This document shows, piece after piece, positions 8,326-16,602 of a DNA stretch of 64,000 bases (position 1 is the first letter of the stretch; every line of letters begins with the position of its first letter). The translations under genes and the position numbers were made by a program. A model generated the notes under the pieces. That model was not told where the DNA came from and made no database searches. It saw nothing but the letters and a program-made list of their open reading frames with translations. The stretch is taken from assembly GCF_019597925.1 (NCBI RefSeq), contig NZ_CP080442.1, positions 2,832,001-2,896,000 of the forward strand, given 5' to 3'. Source of the DNA: [Clostridium] scindens (GTDB taxonomy: Bacteria > Bacillota > Clostridia > Lachnospirales > Lachnospiraceae).

Positions 8326-8356
8326 ATCATACCCTATGACGCAGCGTGAGAGTCAA
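8326..8356 (-). promoter_or_regulatory. MerR-type promoter with 19-bp spacer
   Basis: TTGACT (8351-8356) and TATGAT (8326-8331) on the minus strand are separated by 19 bp. The spacer carries an imperfect dyad (ACCCTATGAC opposite GTGAGAGT). Such over-long spacers are the hallmark of promoters untwisted by MerR proteins, here probably by the product of the gene itself. Confidence 0.75.
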
Positions 8357-8386
8357 CCAGAAAATTCTGCGTATTTTATATCCCTT

Positions 8387-8415
8387 CTGGCAATTCCCAT
8401 CCTATGCGTTATAAT
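8387..8415 (+). promoter_or_regulatory. Promoter of the plus-strand two-component operon
   Basis: CTGGCA (8387-8392), a 17-bp spacer and a consensus TATAAT (8410-8415), about 50 bases before the response-regulator start. Confidence 0.55.
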
Positions 8416-8466
8416 ATACAGTATGGCGGCTTTGCCGTACATTTCATTTCTCAGGTGGTGGAACTT

Positions 8467-9132
8467 TTGATTAAAATATTATTGTTGGAAGACGATGACA
8501 CGATTTCCTTTGGCATTGAGGCGGCTTTAAAGCGAAAAGGATATGATTGCATCACATGCCCTTCGATCGAGCAAGGGAGGAAACTCTTTTCCTCCGATAT
8601 TCGTCTGATCCTGCTGGACTTAAATCTCCCCGACGGAAGCGGGTACGATTTCTGCAGATGGGTGAAGGAGCAGGCAGATACCCCGATTATCTTCCTGACC
8701 GTGCGCGACAGTGTAATGGATATTACCAGGGGACTTGACATGGGAGCGGATGACTATATCACCAAGCCCTTTCATATCGCTGTGCTGGAATCCAGGATTG
8801 CCGCCGTGCTTCGCAGGCTTCCGGAGGACAGGCAGCCGGTACTCGTCTGCGGGGATATTTCCCTCGACAAGGATAAAATGCAGGGATATCTTAACGGAGA
8901 GCCGGTCACTCTGACTGCCCTTGAATACCGCCTTCTCCATATACTCTTGGAGAACAAGGGCCGTACGCTGCCCCGAAATCTGATTCTGGAACGGCTATGG
9001 GATGCAGACGGGAACTTTGTTAACGATAATACGCTGACGGTAACGATGAGGCGGCTGCGGAAAAAACTGAATGACACGCGGCATATCGTAACGATCCGCG
9101 GCATCGGCTATCGGATGGAGGAGATTGTATGA
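8467..9132 (+). CDS. OmpR/PhoB-family response regulator
   Basis: A 221-residue regulator. An N-terminal receiver domain has acidic pocket residues in LLLEDDDT, phosphoacceptor D51 in LILLDLNLPDG and the conserved lysine in DDYITKPF. The C-terminal winged helix ends VTIRGIGYRM. The start is the TTG at 8467-8469, since AGGTGG lies just upstream and the receiver fold begins IKILLLEDD at once; an ATG at 8404 would overlap the promoter. It overlaps the kinase gene by 4 bases (ATGA). It probably regulates the convergent ABC exporter at 10334-13692, whose promoter carries tandem repeats. Confidence 0.92.
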   Translation: MIKILLLEDDDTISFGIEAALKRKGYDCITCPSIEQGRKLFSSDIRLILLDLNLPDGSGYDFCRWVKEQADTPIIFLTVRDSVMDITRGLDMGADDYITKPFHIAVLESRIAAVLRRLPEDRQPVLVCGDISLDKDKMQGYLNGEPVTLTALEYRLLHILLENKGRTLPRNLILERLWDADGNFVNDNTLTVTMRRLRKKLNDTRHIVTIRGIGYRMEEIV

Positions 9133-10328
9133 AGAAACAAGGGATGAAAGCATTTCTTGCCTCCTGCCTGCTCTGGCTGCTTCCCGGCCTGGCAGCAGGC
9201 TTTCTTTGCGCCGCTATTTTAAGTTCCCATGAATACGGCTTCACCGCCCGCTTAACGGGAGCAATTCTGGAAGGGCAATCTCTCCCGGCGGCGATGAAGG
9301 ACAGGCTTCAAACGGAGAATAAAGAGGACTTTAAGGAAGGAAGGCGCTATCTGGAACAGTACGGCCATCACCGATGGGGTACGATGCCGCTGATTCTGCC
9401 TTACACCATCGTTTTTTGCCTGATACTTTTTGAAGCGGCAGGATGTGCCGTGTTCTATATACGCAGACGGGATTGGAAGTACCAGGAGAAAAGGATCCGG
9501 GAACTGGCCGCTTACTTGCAGGCTGCAGACAGCGGAAAGGCCGTGCTGCTTACCCGCAGGGAGGACGCCTTCTCCCATCTGGAAGACGCCATATATAAAA
9601 CGGTTGCCTCCCTTGCCTCGACAAAGGAAGACGCGGTAAAAGACCACCAGATCCTGGCCGCAAGGATTGCGGATATCGCCCACCAGTTAAAGACCCCTCT
9701 TACTTCCATGTCTCTGATGGCAGAACTTCTGGAACCTTCCCGCAAGGAGGAGGAAGAATACTTGGAGCGTCTGAGACGCCAGATTGAGCGTCTGAAAGGA
9801 CTTGCAGACGGACTTCTGGTTCTGGCCAGACTGGATTCCCACACTCTGGAATTCTGCCGGCAGGATCTGGGCGTAGAGGAACTGCTCTATGAGGCTGCCG
9901 GTCCCCTAAAAGAGATGATGGATCAAAAGCAGATCAAACTGACGATTCAAAGGGCGGTCTGCGAAGGCCAGAAGGCACCTGCAGACATTCGAATAAACGC
10001 AGACATGCAATGGACCTCGGAGGCGTTCATCAATATCCTGAAAAACTGCGTCGAGCATACGCCGGATCAAGGCACTATCCAGATCGAATACGGACAGAAC
10101 CCGATCTATACTCAGATTCTTATAGAGGATGGCGGCTGCGGCTTCTCCAAAAAGGATCTTCCCCATCTGTTTGACAGATTCTACCGCGGAGAACACGCAG
10201 CGAAAGACAGCGCCGGCATCGGGCTTGCTCTTTCCCGGCTGATCCTGGAAGCGCAGAACGGACATGTCCACGCCGAAAACTCTCCGGCCGGACATGCCCG
10301 CTTCATTATAAGATTCTACAAGGACTGA
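9129..10328 (+). CDS. Sensor histidine kinase, short extracytoplasmic loop
   Basis: Membrane kinase partner of the response regulator just upstream. In 399 residues: a first transmembrane segment at about 10-30, an external loop of roughly 50-60 residues, a second transmembrane segment at about 83-105, then the DHp helix with phosphoacceptor H185 in IADIAHQLKTPLTSM. The ATPase domain has an N-box (NILKNCVEHTP), a G1-like EDGGCGF and an F-box region (LFDRFYRG). The short loop resembles kinases that sense antimicrobial peptides through a partner transporter. It ends 5 bases from the end of the convergent permease gene. Confidence 0.92.
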   Translation: MKKQGMKAFLASCLLWLLPGLAAGFLCAAILSSHEYGFTARLTGAILEGQSLPAAMKDRLQTENKEDFKEGRRYLEQYGHHRWGTMPLILPYTIVFCLILFEAAGCAVFYIRRRDWKYQEKRIRELAAYLQAADSGKAVLLTRREDAFSHLEDAIYKTVASLASTKEDAVKDHQILAARIADIAHQLKTPLTSMSLMAELLEPSRKEEEEYLERLRRQIERLKGLADGLLVLARLDSHTLEFCRQDLGVEELLYEAAGPLKEMMDQKQIKLTIQRAVCEGQKAPADIRINADMQWTSEAFINILKNCVEHTPDQGTIQIEYGQNPIYTQILIEDGGCGFSKKDLPHLFDRFYRGEHAAKDSAGIGLALSRLILEAQNGHVHAENSPAGHARFIIRFYKD

Positions 10329-10333
10329 CCCTG

Positions 10334-13012
10334 TCAGATCGTCTCATCCTTGATCGCGTCAATAATATTCTGTCTCTGGATTCTCCTGTCACCTGCAACG
10401 TATGCCCCAATGATGCAGGCAAGGACGAGGCCTGTATAGCCAAGGACGGCCGCGTAAGGCGCATAGGGCAGGTATTCCCCAAGGCTTACTTCATTGAGAT
10501 ACAGGAAGCCTGCCAGAACGGCCGCCTGGAATGGAAGGCTGTAGAGCAAGGGCTTCAGGCCCAGATTCAATCCCTCCAGGAGCAGCATGCGGCGCAGTTT
10601 TAGCGGTGAGAGCCCTACCGACTTAAGCATGGCAAACTCCCTGCTCCTCTGGCGAAGGTTACCTGATATGCTGGCCCATACATTGGACAGTCCGATCAGC
10701 GCCAGCAGTCCCGTCAGGAAAGCGATGACCGTAGATATGACCCCATTTGCCTGATCCATCATTTCCTTTTTCTGTGCCAAGTCTGAGACCATATAGTCCC
10801 CGCTGCCATAGTAGCGTCCCACAATCTCCTCGATGCTTTTGGATACCTCCTGGATTCTGGAATAAGACACGCCTGTGGAACTATCCGTCATAAAGTTTCC
10901 ATAGACCGCCGTTGCGGTAAAGCGCCTTTTTTCGCTACAGTTTGCCGCAATTTCTCTGACATGTTTCATCGGCAAGATTGCTATCAGCGTAAACCTGGGC
11001 AGTCCCAGTCCTTCTGTCGGCAGTTTCTCTACAATCTCCCCTGCTGTTAGCTGGAACTGATAATCGCCTTTATCTTCATCATATGCCTTCTCCGTAAATG
11101 GAATCTCCTGTCCTGTCTGGATTTTTAGCATTTCTCTGTAAATTTTTTTCTTTCTCGTACTGGCATGAGGATCTGCAGTCTGGTTATAAATCAGCGCCTT
11201 GCTCCCATCTTCCAGGTATGGCTCCGGATCTATCCCAAGTTCCCGGCAGTATTCCCGAAAGCTTTCTTCTTCAAGCCCAATCAACTGGGAATAGATTCTG
11301 TACTTTCCGTCCCGCTTAATCGGCGTATACTTCTTCTCCGATACAATCTCATCAAAGCCTCCCAGATAAGTGTCTATATCATCCGCAGCCTGCTCTTTGG
11401 TCACCCAGGTGGCGCAGGGCATCTTGTTATAAAGAACGGACTGGCTGATTCCAGAGACTTCTTTTATCTCATCCAGCGCCTTTTGCTCCGGCACTCTTCC
11501 ATCGCTGATCGTAAGAAAAATATGTCCTTCTTTTTCCTCCTGCGTCTGATAGATCTCTCTGGCAGCGTTCTGGGTTGTAACAATATACAGAAACCCAGTT
11601 AGCAGAAGGAAAGACATACACAGCGAAATGGTAGCTGTGCGGTAGGATCTGCGGCGCGCCGTTAACGCATTGGCGGCCAGTTCCCCGCTGATTCCGAATC
11701 GGCTGTAAATCCGGCTTCTTCGTATCTTCTTTCCTCTTAGCGTCTCCACCTGCCTAAGCGCCTCTACCGGCGTCAGCCTGGCTACCCTGCGTGCCGGTAT
11801 CCTGGCAGATATCCAGGCCGTGGCAACAGACAGAAGAATAGCCGGTACTATGGCAGGAAGCCCGAAGGTCAGCACGATATCCGGCGCGCTCCTTCCTATA
11901 TCATTTGCCTGATTGATCAGGCGCATCAGTTCCACGTCCAGAAGCCAGCCGCATAAGATTCCCAGAGGAAGCGGCACCACGAGCAGCATCAAGGCTTCCA
12001 ATGTCACTGCCGCCTTGATCTGCTTCGGCGATGCCCCGATTCCCGCCAGCGTGCCCAGCTGGGCAAGTTTTTCATTGGCAGACAGGGCAAATGCATTATG
12101 GATCACCAGTACGAATACCCCGATCAAAAGCACGGCCAGGACAAGAAAAAATAAGGGAACCGTCAGCATCTTCAGACTGTCTATACTGTGAATCTGCTCT
12201 GGCGGCAGAATTCCATATTTGGACAGAAGTCCTGCATTATATCTAAGATTATACGTCTCGTATTCATCCGCCTCATATCCAATGGATGCTGCAAGAGCAG
12301 GAAGTTCCTTATAGGTACTTCTCATAGGATCAAACCGCAGATAGACTGTCAGGCTATCCTCAGGCTGAATCGATTCTTCGTTTAGAAAACTCATGGCGGT
12401 ATATGCCGGAACCGAAGAAGATGTGGCAACATCCATAATTCCTACAATCTTGTATGCTTTCGTACCTGTCTGTTGAAAGGCTTCCCCCTCATGAAAGCCT
12501 TCTGTCTCCATACACACGTTTCCTTCATAGATGCGGTTCCCCGTAGGAAGGGTGAGCGTATCTCCCACAGTCGCTTCCGGGTGGTCATCAAAATATTGCT
12601 TTGAAAGAACGATCTCATCTTCCGCAGCCGGAACGCGCCCCTGGGTTATCAGGCTTTTCTCCGGCATGGAGTCCCAATATTCCTTGTTTGCGCCTCTGGA
12701 TATCAGGTAGGTCCGTTTCCCTGTATCTTCAAGTTTTGCCACTTCCCAGGGGCCTTTTAATAGTACAGCCTGTACAGACGCATAATTCTCTATCTGCTTC
12801 AAACTTTCGCCTTTGGTATCATCAAACAGTTCTCCGTGCCAGTTGCCATCCTCATTGATGGAAAGGGCAATCGCATCCGTCCACATTGTATAGACAAACC
12901 CGCAGAAGCAAGACATCATGGTAGTCATTAAAAATAAAGCGATCATTATGGCAAGGCTCGTTCTTTTATTCTTCCGTATGGAATCCCACACATATTCCCT
13001 AAGAATCTTCAT
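10334..13012 (-). CDS. FtsX/MacB-type ABC transporter permease with two FtsX modules
   Basis: An 892-residue membrane protein, the permease of the exporter encoded with the ATPase upstream. It starts with a transmembrane helix (about 18-40), a large extracytoplasmic region, three helices (about 285-400) and the AHR-like ARRVARLTPVEALRQVE coupling segment. A second unit follows: helix (about 465-485), large external region, then a final three-helix FtsX module (about 760-880). This duplicated plan is typical of peptide/antibiotic export or lipoprotein-sensing permeases. Its ATG shares one base with the ATPase stop (TGATG). The family is clear; the substrate is not. Confidence 0.9.
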   Translation of the reverse strand: MKILREYVWDSIRKNKRTSLAIMIALFLMTTMMSCFCGFVYTMWTDAIALSINEDGNWHGELFDDTKGESLKQIENYASVQAVLLKGPWEVAKLEDTGKRTYLISRGANKEYWDSMPEKSLITQGRVPAAEDEIVLSKQYFDDHPEATVGDTLTLPTGNRIYEGNVCMETEGFHEGEAFQQTGTKAYKIVGIMDVATSSSVPAYTAMSFLNEESIQPEDSLTVYLRFDPMRSTYKELPALAASIGYEADEYETYNLRYNAGLLSKYGILPPEQIHSIDSLKMLTVPLFFLVLAVLLIGVFVLVIHNAFALSANEKLAQLGTLAGIGASPKQIKAAVTLEALMLLVVPLPLGILCGWLLDVELMRLINQANDIGRSAPDIVLTFGLPAIVPAILLSVATAWISARIPARRVARLTPVEALRQVETLRGKKIRRSRIYSRFGISGELAANALTARRRSYRTATISLCMSFLLLTGFLYIVTTQNAAREIYQTQEEKEGHIFLTISDGRVPEQKALDEIKEVSGISQSVLYNKMPCATWVTKEQAADDIDTYLGGFDEIVSEKKYTPIKRDGKYRIYSQLIGLEEESFREYCRELGIDPEPYLEDGSKALIYNQTADPHASTRKKKIYREMLKIQTGQEIPFTEKAYDEDKGDYQFQLTAGEIVEKLPTEGLGLPRFTLIAILPMKHVREIAANCSEKRRFTATAVYGNFMTDSSTGVSYSRIQEVSKSIEEIVGRYYGSGDYMVSDLAQKKEMMDQANGVISTVIAFLTGLLALIGLSNVWASISGNLRQRSREFAMLKSVGLSPLKLRRMLLLEGLNLGLKPLLYSLPFQAAVLAGFLYLNEVSLGEYLPYAPYAAVLGYTGLVLACIIGAYVAGDRRIQRQNIIDAIKDETI

Positions 13013-13692
13013 CAGCCCACCACCTCGTCATGCAGAATCTTTCCGTCTTCCAGCGTTATAACCCGGTCGGCCATAAGGGCAGTCTTCTCATCATGGGTAA
13101 TCAGCAGAATCGTCTGCCCATAACGGCGGTTAGACAATTTCAGCAATTCGATCGTCTCTTCCGAATTCTTCCGATCCAGATTGCCAGTCGGCTCATCTGC
13201 CAGCAGAATCGCCGGGTGGTAAATCAGGCTTCTGGCAATCGCAACTCTCTGCTGCTGCCCTCCTGATAGTTCGCTTGGCAGATGGCTTAAGCGGTCGGCA
13301 ATTCCAAGCGCCGTGACAAGCTGCTCGAACCGTTCCTCATCAGGCTTCTGGTTATCCAGCAATACCGGAAGCAGGATATTCTTGCGCACATTCAGCGTGG
13401 GAATCAGGTTATAGAACTGGTACACCAGCCCCACCTTCCGTCTCCGGAAGGCGGCAAGCTGTTCCGGTCCAAGGCTCGAGATGTCTGTATCCTCAATATA
13501 AATGCTTCCGCTGGTGGGCCGGTCTACCCCTCCCAGCATGTGAAGCAGCGTTGATTTGCCGGAGCCGGATGCCCCGATAATTGCGGTAAAGCTTCCCCGT
13601 TCCAAAGAAAAACTGACATCCTTAAGCGCAGTTACGGTATTCGAACCGCTGCCATATATTTTTGTAAGATGACTGCAGCGTAGTATTTCCAT
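13012..13692 (-). CDS. ABC transporter ATP-binding protein (LolD/BceA/MacB type)
   Basis: A 226-residue ATPase energising the adjacent FtsX-type permease. Visible motifs are Walker A GASGSGKST, Q-loop VYQFYNLIPTL, signature LSGGQQQRVAIARSL, Walker B ILLADEPTGNLD and the H-loop in LLITHDEKTA. These place it in the family that moves peptides or lipoproteins or confers bacitracin-like resistance. It is first in the two-gene operon; its promoter has 11-bp-spaced tandem repeats suited to an OmpR-type regulator. Confidence 0.94.
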   Translation of the reverse strand: MEILRCSHLTKIYGSGSNTVTALKDVSFSLERGSFTAIIGASGSGKSTLLHMLGGVDRPTSGSIYIEDTDISSLGPEQLAAFRRRKVGLVYQFYNLIPTLNVRKNILLPVLLDNQKPDEERFEQLVTALGIADRLSHLPSELSGGQQQRVAIARSLIYHPAILLADEPTGNLDRKNSEETIELLKLSNRRYGQTILLITHDEKTALMADRVITLEDGKILHDEVVG

Positions 13693-13725
13693 AGTCGTGT
13701 ATCTCCTTTCCTGTTCGATACTAAC

Positions 13726-13758
13726 ATAATAGCCAGGAAAAGTGACAGGAAAGTGACA
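13726..13758 (-). promoter_or_regulatory. Exporter promoter with tandem response-regulator sites
   Basis: A TATTAT -10 box (13726-13731, minus strand) is preceded by two copies of TGTCACTTT (13739-13747 and 13750-13758) at an 11-bp period, in the position of a -35 box. One-turn-spaced direct repeats are typical of OmpR-family activators. The likely partner is the regulator at 8467-9132. Confidence 0.6.
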
Positions 13759-13837
13759 AGGACCTTGTTTGTCTTCCTATAGCAGAAGGATTCAAAGCCT
13801 GAAAGAATAAAGAAAAAACTCGGCTAAAGCGTCTCTT

Positions 13838-14296
13838 CTATCTGGCATATGCTTTAACTGCTTTCAGCGGTATCCCCATTTTTTCAGCGATCTCTTCCAT
13901 CGTCATTCCCTGGTCTAAGTAACGCCTGCAGACAGTCTTCATGTTTTCTCCTACTTCTATGATATGGTGATCCGGGTCATATAAGCGTACGACTCTTTGT
14001 CCCCAGCTATGCTCCATGACGGGATGCACATATTCGATCTTCTCCATACTGTAAAGTTTCTCCACAAAGCTGTCAAAATCATCTTCTTCAAAATATATCT
14101 CCGTGTCGTTACCATGATAGGAAATCTCTTTGCCGGTAAATTCCTTAAAACTTCCTTCTGTCTGTAATGCCAGTCCTCCGGTCAATACCGCATGAATCCC
14201 CATATCAGCCAGTGTACGCAGGCCCAAGACTTTCCAATAAAAATCTTTCGATTTCTCCAGATCTTTCACCAACAGCATATAGTTCTTTATTTTCAT
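13838..14296 (-). CDS. VOC (glyoxalase/bleomycin-resistance fold) protein with helical tail
   Basis: A 152-residue VOC-superfamily protein: MLLVKDLEKSKDFYWKVLGL is the typical first beta-alpha unit and VRLYDPDHHIIEVGENM the end of the second. After the VOC core, residues about 121-152 add a helix-turn-helix-like tail (MTMEEIAEKMGIPLKAVKAY). Members bind metals and small molecules as lyases, dioxygenases or drug-binding proteins; no specific activity can be read here. It is last in the AraC-DrrAB-VOC-VOC run and paralogous to the gene just upstream. Confidence 0.85.
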   Translation of the reverse strand: MKIKNYMLLVKDLEKSKDFYWKVLGLRTLADMGIHAVLTGGLALQTEGSFKEFTGKEISYHGNDTEIYFEEDDFDSFVEKLYSMEKIEYVHPVMEHSWGQRVVRLYDPDHHIIEVGENMKTVCRRYLDQGMTMEEIAEKMGIPLKAVKAYAR

Positions 14297-14333
14297 TATT
14301 CTTTCCCCTTTTCTACCATCGCCCGGTTGAAGG

Positions 14334-14798
14334 CTAACTGCGCAGAAGCGTTTCCAAATCCGCTATGGATACATCCATCCGTTTGGAAGTCTCTTCCATT
14401 GACATTCCAGAATCCAGAAAACGTTTCACAACCATTTTCATGTTCTCGCCGACTTCTATAATGTGGCCATCCAAATCATAAAAACGAATCGAGCGTTGTC
14501 CCCACCCAGCCTCTTTAACGCCGTCTCCAATATAGTTAATATCGTCACGTCCTTCTAATTTAACAAGAAAATCGTCAAAATTATCTTCCTCAAAGTACAG
14601 TTCCATATTATGGGACCTTTCTGCCACACTCTCCTTCGGAATTCCAATCAGCCAGTCAAACTCCTGCTGCAGAGACAGGCCGCCAAAGGAAACATTTATG
14701 CCATAATCCTGAAACACCTCGAGTTCAAATAGTTCCTGATAGAACCTTTTAGAACGCTCTACATCTTTTACCGCAATACATACGCCTTCATATTTCAT
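14334..14798 (-). CDS. Second VOC-superfamily protein, paralogue of its neighbour
   Basis: A 154-residue protein whose core and tail parallel the downstream VOC protein: IAVKDVERSKRFYQELFELE at the start, IRFYDLDGHIIEVGENMKMV at the core end, and an HTH-like tail (MSMEETSKRMDVSIADLETL). I start at the ATG at 14796-14798, with AGGAGG 8 bases upstream; the longer reading to 14882 overlaps the permease gene and has no VOC similarity in its extra residues. The tandem pair behind an exporter suggests drug sequestration or modification, by inference. Confidence 0.85.
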   Translation of the reverse strand: MKYEGVCIAVKDVERSKRFYQELFELEVFQDYGINVSFGGLSLQQEFDWLIGIPKESVAERSHNMELYFEEDNFDDFLVKLEGRDDINYIGDGVKEAGWGQRSIRFYDLDGHIIEVGENMKMVVKRFLDSGMSMEETSKRMDVSIADLETLLRS

Positions 14799-14868
14799 TT
14801 CATTTACCTCCTGGTATTTAAATTCAAGCCTCTCCTCTGCCAGCAGCAAATGGACAGCATGATGTCTA

Positions 14869-15651
14869 TTATACCATAACATTGCACGATTGTGCTACAA
14901 GCGCATCTCTTTCTTCAGATTCCAGAGCGCCCATCCAAAACTGCCTGCTCCCAATAATAGAAACAGCCCCCCCAACGGACCCTATGGTCTTCATGTCGAT
15001 GGCTCCATATAGAATCATCGAGCGTATGGCATTAATGGCATGTGTAAGCGGGTTCAGCCGGATGACTGCCCCCAGCGCTCCTTGAAGTCCATCAGCCGGG
15101 AACAGTGCCGTACTCAGAAAGAAAACAGGAAGCACGATTGCGTTCATAACCGTTTCATACAGTACTTCATTGGGAAGGATCAGGCTGATGCTATAAGAAA
15201 CCCCAGCCATGAAAAATGCCATCAAGGCAATCAGCAGGATGATGAGAACGACTCCGCGCATATCCAGCATAACATCTGCAGAAAGCAGCAGACTGATTAC
15301 CGCCAGAAGCCCCACTTCTATAAAAGTACAGCATACTGCTTCCAGAAGCTGCCCCAATACAATGGAGCCCCTCCGAACGGGAGCGATCAGAACCCGGTAA
15401 AAGCTGCCATCCGTCTTCATCAGGTAATTCATGATCCCGCTGCTGCTGCAGGCCGAGAAACAGACTAGCATGATCAGGCCTGGGAAGATAAAGGCCGTAT
15501 AATTATCTATTCCGGCACCTCTCAAAGTTCCTTCTGCAACCCGGCTGTAAAAAACCAGCCACAAAACAGGCTGTAATATTGTAATCACTATGGTAAAAGC
15601 ATTATGAAAGCGCCATTTGATGTTCCGATAAAAAATTGTGGCAACACTCAC
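14869..15651 (-). CDS. ABC-2 type permease with a frameshifted C-terminus
   Basis: Permease of a DrrB-like drug exporter. As written it has 260 residues with five clear membrane segments and the family feature VLIAPVRRGSIVLGQ. From residue about 229, after a run of seven G (14967-14973), the reading becomes non-membrane (SRQFWMGALESEERDALV). If one G is removed, the frame reads LFLLLGAGSFGWALWNLKKE and stops at 14895, an ordinary sixth helix and basic tail. So the sequence shows a slippage mutation, a phase-variable tract or a read error. It overlaps the ATPase gene by 4 bases (ATGA). Confidence 0.85.
   Translation of the reverse strand: MSVATIFYRNIKWRFHNAFTIVITILQPVLWLVFYSRVAEGTLRGAGIDNYTAFIFPGLIMLVCFSACSSSGIMNYLMKTDGSFYRVLIAPVRRGSIVLGQLLEAVCCTFIEVGLLAVISLLLSADVMLDMRGVVLIILLIALMAFFMAGVSYSISLILPNEVLYETVMNAIVLPVFFLSTALFPADGLQGALGAVIRLNPLTHAINAIRSMILYGAIDMKTIGSVGGAVSIIGSRQFWMGALESEERDALVAQSCNVMV
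14967..14973 (-). repeat. Seven-base G homopolymer at the permease frameshift
   Basis: Seven consecutive G on the minus strand within the ABC-2 permease gene, exactly where the protein frame departs from the family pattern. Six G would restore a normal C-terminus ending at 14895. Confidence 0.85.
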
Positions 15652-16601
15652 TTTTGTTCACCTGCTTTCCATTTGTCCGTCAGGCGTAAAAACACATCCT
15701 CTAAGGTAGGCTGTGAGATCTCTATGCCGCGAAACGGGATATTGTGCTTAAGCAGAATCCCCAATGCCCGCTCCATATCCAAATGCCCCTCCTTGGTATT
15801 GACCACGATATCCCCATTGCGAATCGTCACTTGGGATTCCGGAAATGCCGGCTTCATATCCTTCCTATGCTTTTTCGCCTCAGCGTCTGTAGAAAAATGG
15901 ATCAGAAGCGTATCCTGCCTGATATAGGAACGCAGTTCTGCCAAAGTTCCCTGCGCCACTTCCCTGCCTTCTTTCATAATGCAGACCGTATTGCTAAGAT
16001 TGTCGGCTTCCTCCAGATAGTGCGTAGTCAAAAAAATGGTTGTTCCAAAGTCGTCACGGATCTTCCTCACCATATCCCACATAGCCATTCGAGACTGGAT
16101 GTCCATACCCACGGTGGGCTCGTCAAGAAACAAGATCCTGGGGTTTGACATCAAGTTGAGCGCAATGTCGAGCCGCCTTCGAATTCCTCCCGAGTAGGAA
16201 GCCACCGGATATTTTCTGAAACTATGCAGGTCAAAATCGCAGATCAGTTTCTCCATCCTATGTTTTGCCTCTGCTTTGGGAATCCGGTACAGCCGGCTCT
16301 GGAACAGCATATTTTCTTCCAGTGACAGATAGGTATCGATGGATGTCTGCTGAGCCACGCAGGCAATATCCTGACGTATTGATGCAGCATCCCGGCAAAG
16401 TTCCTTCCCGAGCATCCGGACTTCACCAGAATCCGGCTTCAGATATGTGGTAAGTATCCGGATCAATGTAGATTTTCCCGCGCCGTTTGGCCCCAGCAGG
16501 GTAAAGATCTCTCCTTCCCGAACCTGCACGCTAAAATTCTCCAGTGCCTGCGCGCCATTCCTATATCGCTTTGTCACCTTCTGTGCTTGTATCGCATACA
16601 T
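15648..16601 (-). CDS. DrrA-type ABC transporter ATP-binding protein
   Basis: A 317-residue ATPase for the adjacent ABC-2 permease. Motifs: Walker A GPNGAGKST, Q-loop CVAQQTSIDTYL, signature YSGGIRRRLDIALNL, Walker B ILFLDEPTVGMD, H-loop LTTHYLEEAD. The C-terminal extension of about 90 residues ending QPTLEDVFLRLT is characteristic of DrrA/CcmA-like multidrug exporters. Its ATG starts one base after the AraC-type regulator's stop codon, so the two are cotranscribed. Confidence 0.94.
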   Translation of the reverse strand: MYAIQAQKVTKRYRNGAQALENFSVQVREGEIFTLLGPNGAGKSTLIRILTTYLKPDSGEVRMLGKELCRDAASIRQDIACVAQQTSIDTYLSLEENMLFQSRLYRIPKAEAKHRMEKLICDFDLHSFRKYPVASYSGGIRRRLDIALNLMSNPRILFLDEPTVGMDIQSRMAMWDMVRKIRDDFGTTIFLTTHYLEEADNLSNTVCIMKEGREVAQGTLAELRSYIRQDTLLIHFSTDAEAKKHRKDMKPAFPESQVTIRNGDIVVNTKEGHLDMERALGILLKHNIPFRGIEISQPTLEDVFLRLTDKWKAGEQK

Positions 16602-16602
16602 T

